Shown here: in pieces, positions 34,096 to 44,300 of the stretch
Numbering within the stretch: the stretch's first letter is position 1
Layout: the number at the start of each line of letters is the position of its first letter
Assembly: GCA_040081265.1 (NCBI GenBank)
Contig: JBEBGV010000005.1
Coordinates: forward strand, 1 to 64,000
Source of the DNA: JBEBGV01 sp040081265
GTDB taxonomy: Bacteria; Acidobacteriota; Vicinamibacteria; Vicinamibacterales; UBA2999
Reading direction: 5' to 3'
Length of the DNA: 64,000 nt
Notes under the pieces: generated by a model
The model's database searches: none
What the model saw: only the letters and a program-made list of their open reading frames with translations
What the model was told of the DNA's origin: nothing
Made by a program: the position numbers and the translations under genes

Positions 34096-34371
34096 ATGGC
34101 CAACGGCCCGGCTTCCCCTCCCTCTATAACAGGCCCCAACGCGGCGGTACCCCTGCTCGACCTCGAGCCCGGAACCTCTGCCGTGCTGCAACGCGTGATG
34201 GACGAGCAGTCGCGCGCCGTGCTGCGCTCACTCGGTCTGACCGACGGTTCACGCTTGCGTGTCTGCAGACTCGGTGACCCCTGCATCATTCAAGTCCGGT
34301 CCACCCGCATCGGACTTTCGAAGCTGGTCGCACAGTCGGTGTACGTCGCGGTCAGCGACCACAAGGGCTGA
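34096..34371 (+). CDS. feoA: FeoA ferrous iron transport protein
   Basis: A 91-residue SH3-like protein. Residues 18-88 show the FeoA pattern: PLLDLEPGTSAVLQRV, LRSLGLTDGSRLRVCRLGDP and a GLSKLVAQSVYVAV end. FeoA binds FeoB and is needed for iron uptake. No Shine-Dalgarno site is present; TAGGAT ends 7 nt before the ATG, so the message is likely leaderless. The Fur-like palindrome 34060-34074 covers the promoter. The stop shares its final A with the feoB ATG (TGATG), which shows coupling. Confidence 0.92.
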   Translation: MANGPASPPSITGPNAAVPLLDLEPGTSAVLQRVMDEQSRAVLRSLGLTDGSRLRVCRLGDPCIIQVRSTRIGLSKLVAQSVYVAVSDHKG

Positions 34372-36368
34372 TGATGCCACTCGGCGTCGCGCAGTCGTCG
34401 GGTAGTCACCAGGTCACACCCGTCCTGCAGCGCATCGCGCTGGTCGGCAATCCCAACACCGGCAAGACCACGCTCTTCAATGCGCTCTGCGGGACCCACG
34501 CGAAGACCTCCAACTTCCCAGGCACCACGACCTCTGTCCGCTTCGGCCGCACGCAGTGGCCCGAGCAATCGCATCCGATCGAAGTGCTCGACCTGCCCGG
34601 CATCTACGATCTCCAGCTCGATGCCCCGGAGAGCGCCATCGGGCGGACGGTACTGAACGACGGCAGCGGCCAGGCCATCGACGGACTGATCGTCATCGTC
34701 GACGCGTGCAATCTCAGCCGCAACCTGGTCATCGTGTCTCAGATGCTCGCCAGCCGGCACCGCGTGGTGGTCGCCCTGAACATGGTCGACCTGGCGCGCC
34801 GGAAAGGTCTGCTCATCGACGAAGCGGCGTTGTCGCGTCACCTCGGCGCACCGGTCGTTCCCATCGTCGCCAGAACCGGCAGTGGGCTGCCGGCGCTGCG
34901 TGCCGCGCTTCTGCACGCATGGCGGGCGCGTCCGGCACAGCTGCCGTCGGCGACGGCGACCATACAAGAGGTGATGGCCTGGGCCGAGCATGTGGCCGAC
35001 GACGTGTCGGGTGGCGACAGTTCGCCGGACGGGGTGGACCGACTGACCGAACGCCTCGACCGCGTGCTCACGCACCCGGTGTTGGGCCTGCTGGCGTTTC
35101 TCGGCGTGATGACCGGCTTGTTCTGGACGCTCTTCGCACTCGCGACCGTGCCGATGGACCTCATCGAGGCAACCTTCGCCGGGCTCGGCCGCCTGATTGA
35201 GACGTCGATGCCAGACGGTCCCGTGCGCGACCTCCTGAGCGCCGGCATTGTCGGCGGCATTTCCGGCACCGTCGTGTTCCTGCCTCAGATCTGCCTGCTC
35301 TTCTTTCTCATCACGCTGCTCGAAGATACCGGCTACCTGGCGCGCGCGGCGTTCGTGCTCGATCGGCTGCTTGCCCGCTTTGGGCTTCCTGGCTATGCGT
35401 TTGTCCCGCTGCTCACGGCTCATGCGTGCGCGCTGCCGGGCATCATGAGCGCACGGCTCATCCCCGATCGTCGGGACCGCCTGGCCACGATTCTCGTTGC
35501 GCCGTTCATGAGCTGCTCGGCGCGCCTGCCCGTCTACGTGCTGCTCACGACGCTGCTCTTCGCTGGCCGACCCGCGGCGGCGGGCCTGGCGTTTGCCGGA
35601 TGCTATCTGCTTGGCGCCGCGGCGGCCTTGTTTACAGCGTTGCTGTTCGGACGGACGATACTTCGGGGACGTGCACGCCCGATGATTCTCGAGCTGCCGA
35701 CTTACAAAGTGCCGTCGGTGAAAAACGCATTGCTTGCCGCCAGGGATCGTGGCCTGTCGTTTCTGACCACCGCAGGCACGGTGATCGTGGCCATCTGTAT
35801 CGTGATGTGGTGGCTCAGTGCCTACCCACGAGTGCCCGTACCGCCGGCAGTCACGGCTCTGCAGGCCGAGGCCACCGTACCCGGGGTCGCGCCGGAGCGT
35901 GCGGCCGCGCTCATGGCCGAAGCCGCGGCGCTGCAATCGCGCGCCGAGCAGGCTGGCAGCTTCGCCGGGCAGATCGGGCATACCCTGGCGCCGGCGTTCC
36001 GGCCGCTGGGATTTGACTGGCAACTGACCGTCGGCGTGCTGACGAGTTTTCTCGCCCGCGAGGTGTTTGTCTCCACGATGTCGGTGCTGGCTGGTGGAGG
36101 GGCCGACGCTGACGTTGATGAAGGCGTCATCTCGCGCATTCGCGGCATGACGCGAGACGACGGAACAGCGGTCTTCACGCCGGCGACCGCCGGGGCGGCA
36201 CTGGTCTTCTTCGTACTGGCGATGCAGTGTCTGCCGACGCTGGCAGTCACGCGCAAGGAAACAGGCAAACTGCGCTACGCGGCCCTGCAGCTTGGCTATA
36301 TGTCGGGACTGGCCTACGTGGTCGCCCTGGCGGTATACCAGGGTCTGCGAGCGGCAGGCGTCTCATAG
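34371..36368 (+). CDS. feoB: FeoB ferrous iron transporter
   Basis: A 665-residue inner-membrane transporter with an N-terminal G domain: G1 GNPNTGKT (26-33), G2 with SNFPGTTTSVR, G3 DLPG (74-77), and G4 NMVD (about 137-140), followed by the guanine dissociation inhibitor region. The Gate and core membrane part includes the conserved Cys in PFMSCSARLPVYVLL and GIVGGISGTVVFLPQI. It moves Fe2+ into the cytoplasm using GTP binding. It is shorter than E. coli FeoB (773) because the C-terminal cytosolic part is absent, replaced by the small Cys-rich partner encoded next. Confidence 0.97.
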   Translation: MMPLGVAQSSGSHQVTPVLQRIALVGNPNTGKTTLFNALCGTHAKTSNFPGTTTSVRFGRTQWPEQSHPIEVLDLPGIYDLQLDAPESAIGRTVLNDGSGQAIDGLIVIVDACNLSRNLVIVSQMLASRHRVVVALNMVDLARRKGLLIDEAALSRHLGAPVVPIVARTGSGLPALRAALLHAWRARPAQLPSATATIQEVMAWAEHVADDVSGGDSSPDGVDRLTERLDRVLTHPVLGLLAFLGVMTGLFWTLFALATVPMDLIEATFAGLGRLIETSMPDGPVRDLLSAGIVGGISGTVVFLPQICLLFFLITLLEDTGYLARAAFVLDRLLARFGLPGYAFVPLLTAHACALPGIMSARLIPDRRDRLATILVAPFMSCSARLPVYVLLTTLLFAGRPAAAGLAFAGCYLLGAAAALFTALLFGRTILRGRARPMILELPTYKVPSVKNALLAARDRGLSFLTTAGTVIVAICIVMWWLSAYPRVPVPPAVTALQAEATVPGVAPERAAALMAEAAALQSRAEQAGSFAGQIGHTLAPAFRPLGFDWQLTVGVLTSFLAREVFVSTMSVLAGGGADADVDEGVISRIRGMTRDDGTAVFTPATAGAALVFFVLAMQCLPTLAVTRKETGKLRYAALQLGYMSGLAYVVALAVYQGLRAAGVS

Positions 36369-36375
36369 GTACGGC

Positions 36376-36612
36376 ATGTTCAGCGCACTGATCCAGGACA
36401 CGTTGGTCGCCGTCGTCGCGCTCGCCGCCGTCGCCGTGCTGGTGCGCCGCTTCGCGTGGCCGGCGTCCCACAGTGCACAGAGCGGCTGCGGCGCCTGCCC
36501 GTCGGCGAAAACCTCGTGCAGTACCTCTGCCCCTGAGGGGAGTGAGCCGACCGTCCATCCGGTTCTGTTGTGGCCGTCAGCACCGTCACGGCCGCCTGCG
36601 ACCCGCCACTGA
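36376..36612 (+). CDS. FeoB-associated Cys-rich membrane protein
   Basis: A 78-residue protein beginning 7 nt after feoB. One transmembrane helix (MFSALIQDTLVAVVALAAVA) is followed by a basic turn and GCGACPSAKTSC, the Cys cluster of FeoB-associated membrane proteins (as in PF12669), which assist FeoB. The C-terminal tail (EGSEPTVHPVLLWPSAPSRP) lacks known features. The gene overlaps the GTG of the following luciferase-like gene by 43 nt, which may mean translation ends earlier or the downstream start is misplaced; no better downstream start exists. Confidence 0.8.
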   Translation: MFSALIQDTLVAVVALAAVAVLVRRFAWPASHSAQSGCGACPSAKTSCSTSAPEGSEPTVHPVLLWPSAPSRPPATRH

Positions 36613-37610
36613 CTCCGCTCTCCATTCTCGACCTGTCGCCCATTCCGGCCGGAAGCGACGCCGGCACGGCCCTGCGCAATTCGCTCGATCTGGCGCGTCA
36701 TGCCGAGCGGCTCGGCTACCGGCGTTACTGGGTGGCCGAGCACCACAACATGCCGGGCATCGCGAGCGCCGCGACTGCGGTGGTGATCGCGCACATCGCG
36801 GCGGGGACGAGCACCATTCGCGTCGGCGCCGGCGGCATCATGCTGCCGAACCATTCGCCGCTGGTCGTCGCGGAGCAGTTCGGCACGCTCGAGTCCCTTC
36901 ATCCGGGACGGATAGACCTGGGCCTCGGCCGTGCGCCCGGAACGGACATGGCCGCCACGCGCGCCCTTCGTCGCGACCCTCTTGCCGGCGGCGATCGTTT
37001 TCCTGAGGATGTGGCCGAGCTGCGGGCCTACTTTCTCCCGCCGCGCGACGGGCAGGCGGTCCGCGCGGTCCCCGGCGCCGGCCTCAACGTCCCCATCTGG
37101 TTGCTCGGCTCGAGTCTCTTCAGTGCACGACTGGCCGCCGCGCTCGCACTGCCCTTCGCGTTCGCCTCCCACTTCGCCCCCGAGCTGATGTTTGAGGCGA
37201 TCGACATCTACCGCCGTGAGTTTCAGCCGTCAGCGTCCGGCCTGGAGAAGCCGTACGCGATGCTGGGCGTCAACGTGTTCGCCGCCGACAGCGATGCCGA
37301 AGCACACCGCCTGTTCACCTCGATCCAGCAGGCGTTCATCAACCTGCAGCGTGGTCGGCCGGGGCCACTGCCACCGCCGGTCGATTCGATGGCCGGCCTG
37401 TGGTCACCGACCGAGGAAGCTGCCCTCGAGCGACGACTTGCGTGCTCAGTTGTCGGGTCCAGGGACACCGTGAAGCGAGGCGTGGAAGACCTGGCTCGCC
37501 TGACCGGGGCGGACGAGTTCATCGTGACTGCCCAGATGTTCGACCATGCCGCCCGGGTGCATTCGTTCGAGATCCTCGCCGATGCCTTTCTGGCACCCGG
37601 CCGGGCGTAA
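36570..37610 (+). CDS. LLM-class flavin-dependent oxidoreductase
   Basis: A 346-residue bacterial luciferase-like monooxygenase. The N-terminal motif LSILDLSPIPAGSDAGTALR, then ARHAERLGYRRYWVAEHHNM, the AEQFGTLESLHPGRIDLGLG motif and GSSLFSARLAAALALPFAFA fit the single-domain luciferase-like group represented by YhbW/MsnO8. FMNH2 or F420 use cannot be told. The GTG at 36570 is the only start that keeps the conserved N-terminus. It is downstream of feo genes and may be co-transcribed with them. Confidence 0.93.
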   Translation: MAVSTVTAACDPPLTPLSILDLSPIPAGSDAGTALRNSLDLARHAERLGYRRYWVAEHHNMPGIASAATAVVIAHIAAGTSTIRVGAGGIMLPNHSPLVVAEQFGTLESLHPGRIDLGLGRAPGTDMAATRALRRDPLAGGDRFPEDVAELRAYFLPPRDGQAVRAVPGAGLNVPIWLLGSSLFSARLAAALALPFAFASHFAPELMFEAIDIYRREFQPSASGLEKPYAMLGVNVFAADSDAEAHRLFTSIQQAFINLQRGRPGPLPPPVDSMAGLWSPTEEAALERRLACSVVGSRDTVKRGVEDLARLTGADEFIVTAQMFDHAARVHSFEILADAFLAPGRA

Positions 37611-37637
37611 TCGGGCGTCCTGACGTAAGATCCGCGC

Positions 37638-38126
37638 ATGTCACTGACGAGTGGAACCGCCGTGGCGCTGCTGACGGCTCTCGGACTGGTTGTGGGCACC
37701 ACCGGACCACGCGCGCAGGCCAGCGCGGACCCGAACCTCTCCACGGTCAAGTCGTTGAAGTGCACGTTCAGCTCCTCGACCCGTGGTGCCTGGACCAAGG
37801 ACGGCGCGCCCGATCCGCGGGTCCGCATGTCGGGCGTGCTGACCCTCGAGATGACCGAGATCGACGCCGCCGGAGGACTGGCCATGCTGAGCAACACGGC
37901 GGGGAAACATGACGTCACCGTGCAGCTCGACGGACGGACCCTGCACTTTCTCGAGGTCAGTCGAGGCGGTCGCATTGCGATGACCACCGTCTTTGCCAGC
38001 TACTCCACCGGGACACGGCTCAAAGCTGCACACACCCGCACGGACTACCTGCCCATAGACCTGGGCACCTTCAAGTCCGAGCCTGAGGTGTCGCAGTACT
38101 TCGGCGACTGCGAAGCCCGGCCCTAG
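37638..38126 (+). CDS. Secreted orphan protein, paralogue of 9193-9675
   Basis: A 162-residue protein with a signal peptide (about residues 5-28). The mature part has VKSLKCTFSSSTRGAW and ends YSTGTRLKAAHTRTDYLPID, then GTFKSEPEVSQYFGDCEARP. The protein at 9193-9675 has the same layout with two conserved cysteines, so both belong to one family of secreted orphan proteins. A TAAGAT box ends 6 nt before ATG 37638; there is no Shine-Dalgarno site. The ECF sigma factor gene 38139 is convergent. Confidence 0.85.
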   Translation: MSLTSGTAVALLTALGLVVGTTGPRAQASADPNLSTVKSLKCTFSSSTRGAWTKDGAPDPRVRMSGVLTLEMTEIDAAGGLAMLSNTAGKHDVTVQLDGRTLHFLEVSRGGRIAMTTVFASYSTGTRLKAAHTRTDYLPIDLGTFKSEPEVSQYFGDCEARP

Positions 38127-38138
38127 CGCAGGACATCT

Positions 38139-38768
38139 TCACCCCTCGCTCGCCTCCAGGGTTGCCTGAATCCGGGCACGCGCCCTGCGCAAACGGGTTT
38201 TCACGTTGTCCTCGGATACGCCCATCACCCGGGCCACCTCTCGTGTGGACAATCCCTGCATCTCCCGCAGGAAGACGACCGCCCGGTACGGCACCGGCAG
38301 GGTGAGCACCGCGTGGCGAAGGCGACCTCGCAGCCGCGCGTCTTCCGCAAGCTGCTCAGGACTTCTTCCGGGATCTCGAGCCTCCACGACACCCCGGTGA
38401 GGGTGACCGAAAGCCGGGTCGTCGAGCGAGAGCAGCCGCATGGGTTCACCCGCCTTCTTCCGCCTGCCCATGAGGCAGGCGTTCTTGACGGTGCGATACA
38501 GCCAGGGCTTGAAGGCCGCAGGCTCCCGGATACGCCCGATGTAACGGTAGGTCTTGATCAACGCCTCCTGCATGGCGTCCTCCGCATCGTCCTGGCGTCC
38601 GCACACAGAGTTACTGAAGCGCCAGGCGACCTCCTGCGCATGGACGAGCAGGCGATCGAGCGCCTCGGTATCTCCGCTGGCTGACGAGCGCACCAGCTCG
38701 GCGTACTCCTCCAGAGTCGGTTCCCTGGAACCCTCCCCGTGGTCGGTTGCGATCACCTTGGATTTCAC
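38139..38768 (-). CDS. ECF-family RNA polymerase sigma factor
   Basis: A sigma factor with region 2 (EVAWRFSNSVCGRQDDAEDA MQEALIKTYRYIGRIREPAA in two parts) and region 4 (LTLPVPYRAVVFLREMQGLS; then TREVARVMGVSEDNVKTRLR). The start is uncertain: GTG 38768 gives 209 residues; GTG 38756 is possible, and the frame reaches TTG 38813. A TATCAT box lies 17 nt before GTG 38768. It diverges from the efflux operon that starts at 38844 with only 75 bp between, so it may activate that operon. No anti-sigma gene is adjacent. Confidence 0.88.
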   Translation of the reverse strand: MKSKVIATDHGEGSREPTLEEYAELVRSSASGDTEALDRLLVHAQEVAWRFSNSVCGRQDDAEDAMQEALIKTYRYIGRIREPAAFKPWLYRTVKNACLMGRRKKAGEPMRLLSLDDPAFGHPHRGVVEARDPGRSPEQLAEDARLRGRLRHAVLTLPVPYRAVVFLREMQGLSTREVARVMGVSEDNVKTRLRRARARIQATLEASEG

Positions 38769-38843
38769 GCGCGTCAGCCCTGACGATGATACGGCCCGGA
38801 GCACTGTCACCAATCGCGATTTCCTGAATCTCTTGTCATTGAG

Positions 38844-40166
38844 ATGTTTCGCAGCGCCGCCATCCTCTGCCTCCTGGCCACCCTTGGACTCGTCACGCCA
38901 GCCACCGCCCAGACGCCGTTGAGCCTGGCCGAGGCCACCTCACGTGCCCGGATGCGCAATCCTGACCCTGGCGCCAGTACCGCCGCCACTCGCGAGGCGG
39001 GCCAGCGGGTGACCGAGGCCAGGGCTGGCTACTGGCCGCGAGTGGATGTGGCCGAGTCCTGGCAACGCGGGAACCAACCTGTCTTCGTCTTTGGCTCCCT
39101 GATCTCCCAGCGTCAGTTCACAGCGGACAATTTCGCACTTGGGGCCCTCAACTACCCGGAGGCGATCGACAACTTTCGTTCTGCGGTCACCATCGACCAG
39201 CCGTTGTTTGATGCGGGCATCAGGGCCCGCGTCACGGCGGCCACCCTGGCCCGGGAGGCGACGATCGCCACCGGGAAGATGGTCGAACATGACCTGAACG
39301 CGAACGTTGTCGACGCGTACGGGCGCGTGCTCATCGCCGTCGGCCTCCGGCAGTCGGCAGCAAAGGCAGCCGAAACCGCTGTTCTGGACCGGGAGCTCAC
39401 GGGTAATCGCCGGGACGCAGGGCGGGTCACCGACGCCGACGTGCTGCTGGCTGAACTGCAGGTATCGCGCGCACGGGAGCAGGAAATCATCGCGACCTCT
39501 GACGAACGCACCGCGAGGGCGCGCCTCAACCAGTTGATGGGGGATCCACTCGACACGATCTTTCAGCTCGAACCGGCGCCCGCCGTGACTCCGATCGATG
39601 TGACCAGCCTTGCAGGACTCGAAGCCGAAGCCGTGACGAACCGGCCGGAGGTGGCGCACGCGACGCTCCTCGAGCAGCTCGCGCGCACCAATCAGACGGT
39701 GGCCGGGTCCGCCTTCCTTCCCCGGGTCACGATGCAGGGTGGCTGGGAACTGAACGGTGGGGCCTGGAATTCCCGTGCCTCGAGCTGGATTGTGGGCGCC
39801 GTCGCCCGCGTGAACATCTTCAACGGCTTCGCGGACAAGGCCAGGCTCGCAGCAGCGCGCGAGGAAGGCGTCCGCCGCGCGCTCGAGCGGACCAAAACCG
39901 AGACCTCGGTCCGATTCGATGTTCACGTTGCCGTCGCGCGACTGGAGGCTGCCCGCGCCCGCGAGGCGGTCGGTCGCGATGCCGTGGCTCAGGCACGCGA
40001 GAGCCGACGCATCATCCGCGACCGCTATGAAGCCGGGTTGACCGACGTGGTGTCGCTGACGCGCTCGGCCGAGGCGGTGGCGCAGGCGGAAGCGCAGCAA
40101 ATCGCAGCACAGGTGGCTGTCGTGACGGAAACCGCAGCGCTGCAGCGAGCGCTTGGACGGCAGTGA
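38844..40166 (+). CDS. TolC-family outer membrane efflux protein
   Basis: A 440-residue protein with signal peptide (MFRSAAILCLLATLGLVTPA). Two OEP repeats are visible, for example LSLAEATSRARMRNPDPGAS near residue 26 and LEAEAVTNRPEVAHATLLEQ near 250, with long Ala/Arg-rich helices typical of the TolC periplasmic barrel. It should form the outer channel for the RND pump encoded downstream. The gene is the first of TolC-MFP-RND-DUF2892, with one-base (A of TGATG) overlap to the next gene. The leader has no clear Shine-Dalgarno site. Confidence 0.93.
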   Translation: MFRSAAILCLLATLGLVTPATAQTPLSLAEATSRARMRNPDPGASTAATREAGQRVTEARAGYWPRVDVAESWQRGNQPVFVFGSLISQRQFTADNFALGALNYPEAIDNFRSAVTIDQPLFDAGIRARVTAATLAREATIATGKMVEHDLNANVVDAYGRVLIAVGLRQSAAKAAETAVLDRELTGNRRDAGRVTDADVLLAELQVSRAREQEIIATSDERTARARLNQLMGDPLDTIFQLEPAPAVTPIDVTSLAGLEAEAVTNRPEVAHATLLEQLARTNQTVAGSAFLPRVTMQGGWELNGGAWNSRASSWIVGAVARVNIFNGFADKARLAAAREEGVRRALERTKTETSVRFDVHVAVARLEAARAREAVGRDAVAQARESRRIIRDRYEAGLTDVVSLTRSAEAVAQAEAQQIAAQVAVVTETAALQRALGRQ

Positions 40167-41332
40167 TGACCATGACAAACAGAATCCACGCACGAGCCCT
40201 CGCGGCCACCCTCCTTTTCAGCGGGGCCCTGGCCGCCTGTGCTGATGCGCCGAAAACGACGACCGACACGCAGGACCCCGCGCTCGCGGTCGAGGTCGCC
40301 AGGGCCGTCATCGCTGACGTTGCCGACACATTCGAAGCTGGCGGAGTGGTTGAGGCACGAACAACCGCGACGATCATGTCGCGCATACTGGCGCCGGTCG
40401 TTGACGTCCGCGTCACGCCGGGGGACCGCGTCCGCATGGGCCAGGTCCTCATCGTCCTCGATGGTCGCGACCTGGCGGCGCAGGTGCGCCGGTCCACGGC
40501 GATCACCGCCTCCGCAGACCAGGACGTGCTGGCCACAACAGCCGATCGCGATGCCGCCAATGCCGCACTCGCTCTTGCGCGCGCGACCCACGAACGCATC
40601 GCGGCTCTTCATGCCAGGCGCTCGGCCACGTCGCAGGAACTTGATGATGCCACCGGCGGGCTGCGTGCGGCCGAAGCGCGTGCCGCGGCTGCAGCCGCGC
40701 GTGCGCAGGCTGCGGCGTCTGCCGTTGACGGCGCTCGAGCAGGCGGCGAAGCCGCCGGGACGGCCGAGACCTATTCACGCCTCGTCGCACCCTTCGACGG
40801 GGTCGTGACAGAGAAGATGGTCGAACGGGGCAACATGGCGGCACCGGGGACGCCGCTGTTGCGAGTCGAGGACACCGGAGGCTTTCGACTCGACGTACGC
40901 GTCGACCAGTCGCGGCTTCCGCAGATCGCGTCTGGCGGTGTCGTTCCGGTCGTGATCGACGCCGGCCCGGACGGGAAGACGCGAACCGTGAGCGGCACGG
41001 TGACAGAAGTCGGTCGCACAGTGGATTCCGACGCGCGCGCCTTCCTCGTCAAGATCACCCTGCCGACCGATGCGGGTCTGCGATCGGGGATGTTCGGTCG
41101 GGCGCTGTTCAGCGAGCCGGCCCGACGCGCCCTGACGGTCCCTTCGGGGGCCATCGTCAGCCGCGGCCAGGTGAGGTCGGTCTTTGTGGTCGAGCAGGAT
41201 GTCGCACGCCTGCGACTGGTCAACGTCAGCGGCGCCGAGGTGCTGGCAGGTCTGTCCGAGGGTGAGTCCGTGATCGTCTCTCCGCCACCGGGGCTGACTG
41301 ATGGCCGCCGGGTCACCCAGGGAGGTCGCTGA
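40166..41332 (+). CDS. RND efflux periplasmic adaptor (membrane fusion protein)
   Basis: A 388-residue lipoprotein adaptor: the signal peptide ends at LAAC (Cys near 25). The biotinyl-lipoyl-like halves are VEARTTATIMSRILAPVVDV RVTPGDRVRMGQ, split here, and RLVAPFDGVVTEKMVERGNM. Between them is a long Ala-rich hairpin (about 110-195), and the beta-barrel and membrane-proximal domains follow (RTVSGTVTEVGRTVDSDARA FLVKITLPTD). ATG 40166 overlaps the tolC stop by one base; ATG 40172 is possible. Its stop overlaps the RND gene by TGATG. It connects the pump to TolC. Confidence 0.93.
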   Translation: MTMTNRIHARALAATLLFSGALAACADAPKTTTDTQDPALAVEVARAVIADVADTFEAGGVVEARTTATIMSRILAPVVDVRVTPGDRVRMGQVLIVLDGRDLAAQVRRSTAITASADQDVLATTADRDAANAALALARATHERIAALHARRSATSQELDDATGGLRAAEARAAAAAARAQAAASAVDGARAGGEAAGTAETYSRLVAPFDGVVTEKMVERGNMAAPGTPLLRVEDTGGFRLDVRVDQSRLPQIASGGVVPVVIDAGPDGKTRTVSGTVTEVGRTVDSDARAFLVKITLPTDAGLRSGMFGRALFSEPARRALTVPSGAIVSRGQVRSVFVVEQDVARLRLVNVSGAEVLAGLSEGESVIVSPPPGLTDGRRVTQGGR

Positions 41333-44300
41333 TGACGTCCTATGGCGCCGCGGGCCGGCTGGCGGCAGCGTTCATTGCCTCGAAGCTGACCCCGCTCTTC
41401 ATTGGCGCCTCGCTGGCACTCGGCGCACTGGCGATCGTCGCGCTGCCGCGCGAGGAGGAGCCGCAGATCGTCGTCCCGATGGTCGACGTCCTCGTGGAGA
41501 TGCCGGGCGCCACTCCGGCCGACATCGAGCAGCGCGTCACGAGGCCGCTCGAGCAGCTCCTGTGGGAGGTGCCGGGTGTCGAGTATGTCTATTCAACGTC
41601 CTCTCCGGGTCACGCCATGGTGGTCGTGCGCTTCAAGGTCGGGCAACCGGAAGAAGCGGCACTGGTCCGACTGAATCAGAAACTCGCCGCCAACGCCGAC
41701 CGCATTCCGCCCGGCGTCAGCAGCCCGATCGTCAAGCCCCGCTCGATCGATGACGTGCCGATCATGGCGATCGCCGTGTGGTCCGAACGCTACGGCGACG
41801 ACCAGATGAGGGCTCTGGCCGCACAACTCCGCGACGTGATCGCCGAGGTGACAGACGTCTCCGAAGTCACGCTCATCGGGGGACGATCCCGCCAGCTCAC
41901 GATTAACGTCGACCCGGCACGGCTGTCCGCCTACAGGCTGGACCCGCTGGCGATTCGACGCGCGATCGAGACCACCAACATGCAGATCGCCGCCTCCGGG
42001 CCAGTCTCAAACGGGCGGATCGTCGATGTGGACGCCGGGACCCGACTGAAGACGGCCGAGGACATCCGTCGGGTCATCGTCGGCGCCTCCAACGGTCGAA
42101 CCGTCACTGTGGGCGACGTTTCGCAGGTTGACGACGGGGGCGCTGAACCCACGTCCTACGTGACCTACCAGTCTCGCTCGTCCGGCGCGCACCCCGCGGT
42201 GACCATCGCGGTCGCCAAGCGGAAGGGGACCAACGCCATCGACGTGGCCCATCGCGTGGCCCAGAAGCTCGACACCGTCAGGGGCACCCTGGTGCCTGCT
42301 GATGTACACCTGACCGTCACGCGCGACTACGGCGAGACTGCGGCCGAGAAAAGCAACGAATTGCTGTGGCACATGCTGCTGGCGGTGCTCTCGGTGTCGG
42401 CGCTGATCTGGCTGGTCCTTGGCCGGCGCGAGGCGGCAGTCGTGCTGGTGGCCATCCCAGTCACGCTGGCTCTGACGCTGTTCATGTTCTATCTCTACGG
42501 CTACACCCTGAACCGCATCACCCTGTTCGCCTTGATCTTCTCCATCGGCATACTCGTCGATGACGCGATCGTCGTGGTCGAGAACATCGTTCGGCATACG
42601 CGGCTGGGCACATCCAGCGATGGACTGGTTGCTGTAGCGCTGAGAGCGGTTGACGAGGTCGGGAACCCCACGATCCTGGCCACCCTTGCCGTCGTCGCCG
42701 CGATTCTGCCGATGGCCTTTGTCGGCGGTCTGATGGGTCCATACATGCGGCCGATTCCGATCGGTGCGTCGGCGGCCATGGCGTTCTCGCTGGTGGTGGC
42801 CTTTGTGGTGACACCGTGGGCGGCGGTCCGCCTCCTGAAGACACCGACCGCCCACGAGCACGATCACGAAGACTTCTTCACCCGCCTCTATCGGCGCGTG
42901 ATGGGGCCACTGATCGGGAACGGCTGGACGCGCGCATTCTTTCTGGCGGGTGTAGGCCTGCTGCTGCTCGCGGCGGTGGCGCTGGTCCCGACCGGCCTGG
43001 TGACGGTCAAGATGCTCCCCTTCGACAACAAGAGTGAGTTCCAGGTGATGCTGGACATGCCGGAAGGCACGGCGCTCGAAACCACCGCGCGCGTCGCCTC
43101 GGCCCTGGCGTCCGCGGCACTCGAGGACGATGCGGTGGTGGATGTTCAGCAATATGTCGGCACCTCCTCCCCGTACAACTTCAACGGCCTGGTGCGACAT
43201 TACTTTCTCCGCAGAGCTCAGCATCTCGCCGACCTGCAGGTCAACCTGGTCCCGAGCGGCGAGCGCTCAGTGCAGAGCCATGATGTCGCACGCCGCATTC
43301 GCGAGCGGTTGCTGCCGATTGCCCGCTCCTTCGGCGCGACGCTGCAGGTCGCGGAGGTTCCGCCGGGGCCCCCTGTCCTGCAGACTCTGGTCGCCGAGGT
43401 CTATGGCCCCGACCCGCTCCGCCGGACCGAAATCGCCGGACAGATCAAAGACATCTTCGAGCAGACTCCAGGCGTCGTCGACACCGACTGGTACGTCGAG
43501 ACGCCGCATCAGAAGGCCACCCTTGTGGTGGACGGAGAGAAAGCCGCCGTCGCCGGTGTGTCCTCGAGCGCCGTCGCGTCGCTCGTGCAGATGGTCGGGT
43601 CTGGGGAGACCATCGGATTGCTGCACGACGCTCGGGCGCGTGAAGATGTGCCGATTGTCGTACGGCTGCCGCGCGACGGGCGGAGCCTCGAGGCCGTGCA
43701 GTCCCTGCACCTGAACGGTACAGCGCCGGTCGCGGTGGGCGAACTGACCCGAACCGTGTGGACGCAGACCGAACCCAGCCTGTATCACAAGAATCTGCAG
43801 CCGGTCACCTACGTCACGGGCGATCTGGCAGGGCAGAACGAGAGTCCGGTGTACGCCATCCGGACGATGAACCAGGCGATCGCCCGCCTGAAGCTTCCCG
43901 AGGGATACGGGCTGGGCGTCTACAACGCCACCCAGCCCTTCGACACCTCCACCTACGCGATGAAGTGGGATGGCGAGTGGCACATCACGATCGAGGTGTT
44001 CCGTGACCTGGGTCTGGCGTTTGCCGCGGTGCTCGTGCTCATCTACGTGCTGGTGGTCGGCTGGTTTCAGTCGTTCCGCACTCCCCTGCTGATCATGGCC
44101 GCGATTCCGTTCTCGCTGGTGGGGATCCTGCCGGCGCACGCGGCGATGGGCGCCTTCTTCACGGCGACGTCGATGATCGGATTCATCGCCGGCGCGGGCA
44201 TTGTCGTCCGCAACTCGATCATCCTGGTTGACTTCATCGAACTTCGCCTCCGCGAAGGCGTCCCACTCGAACGCGCGGTGGTTGACGCCGGAGCGATCCG

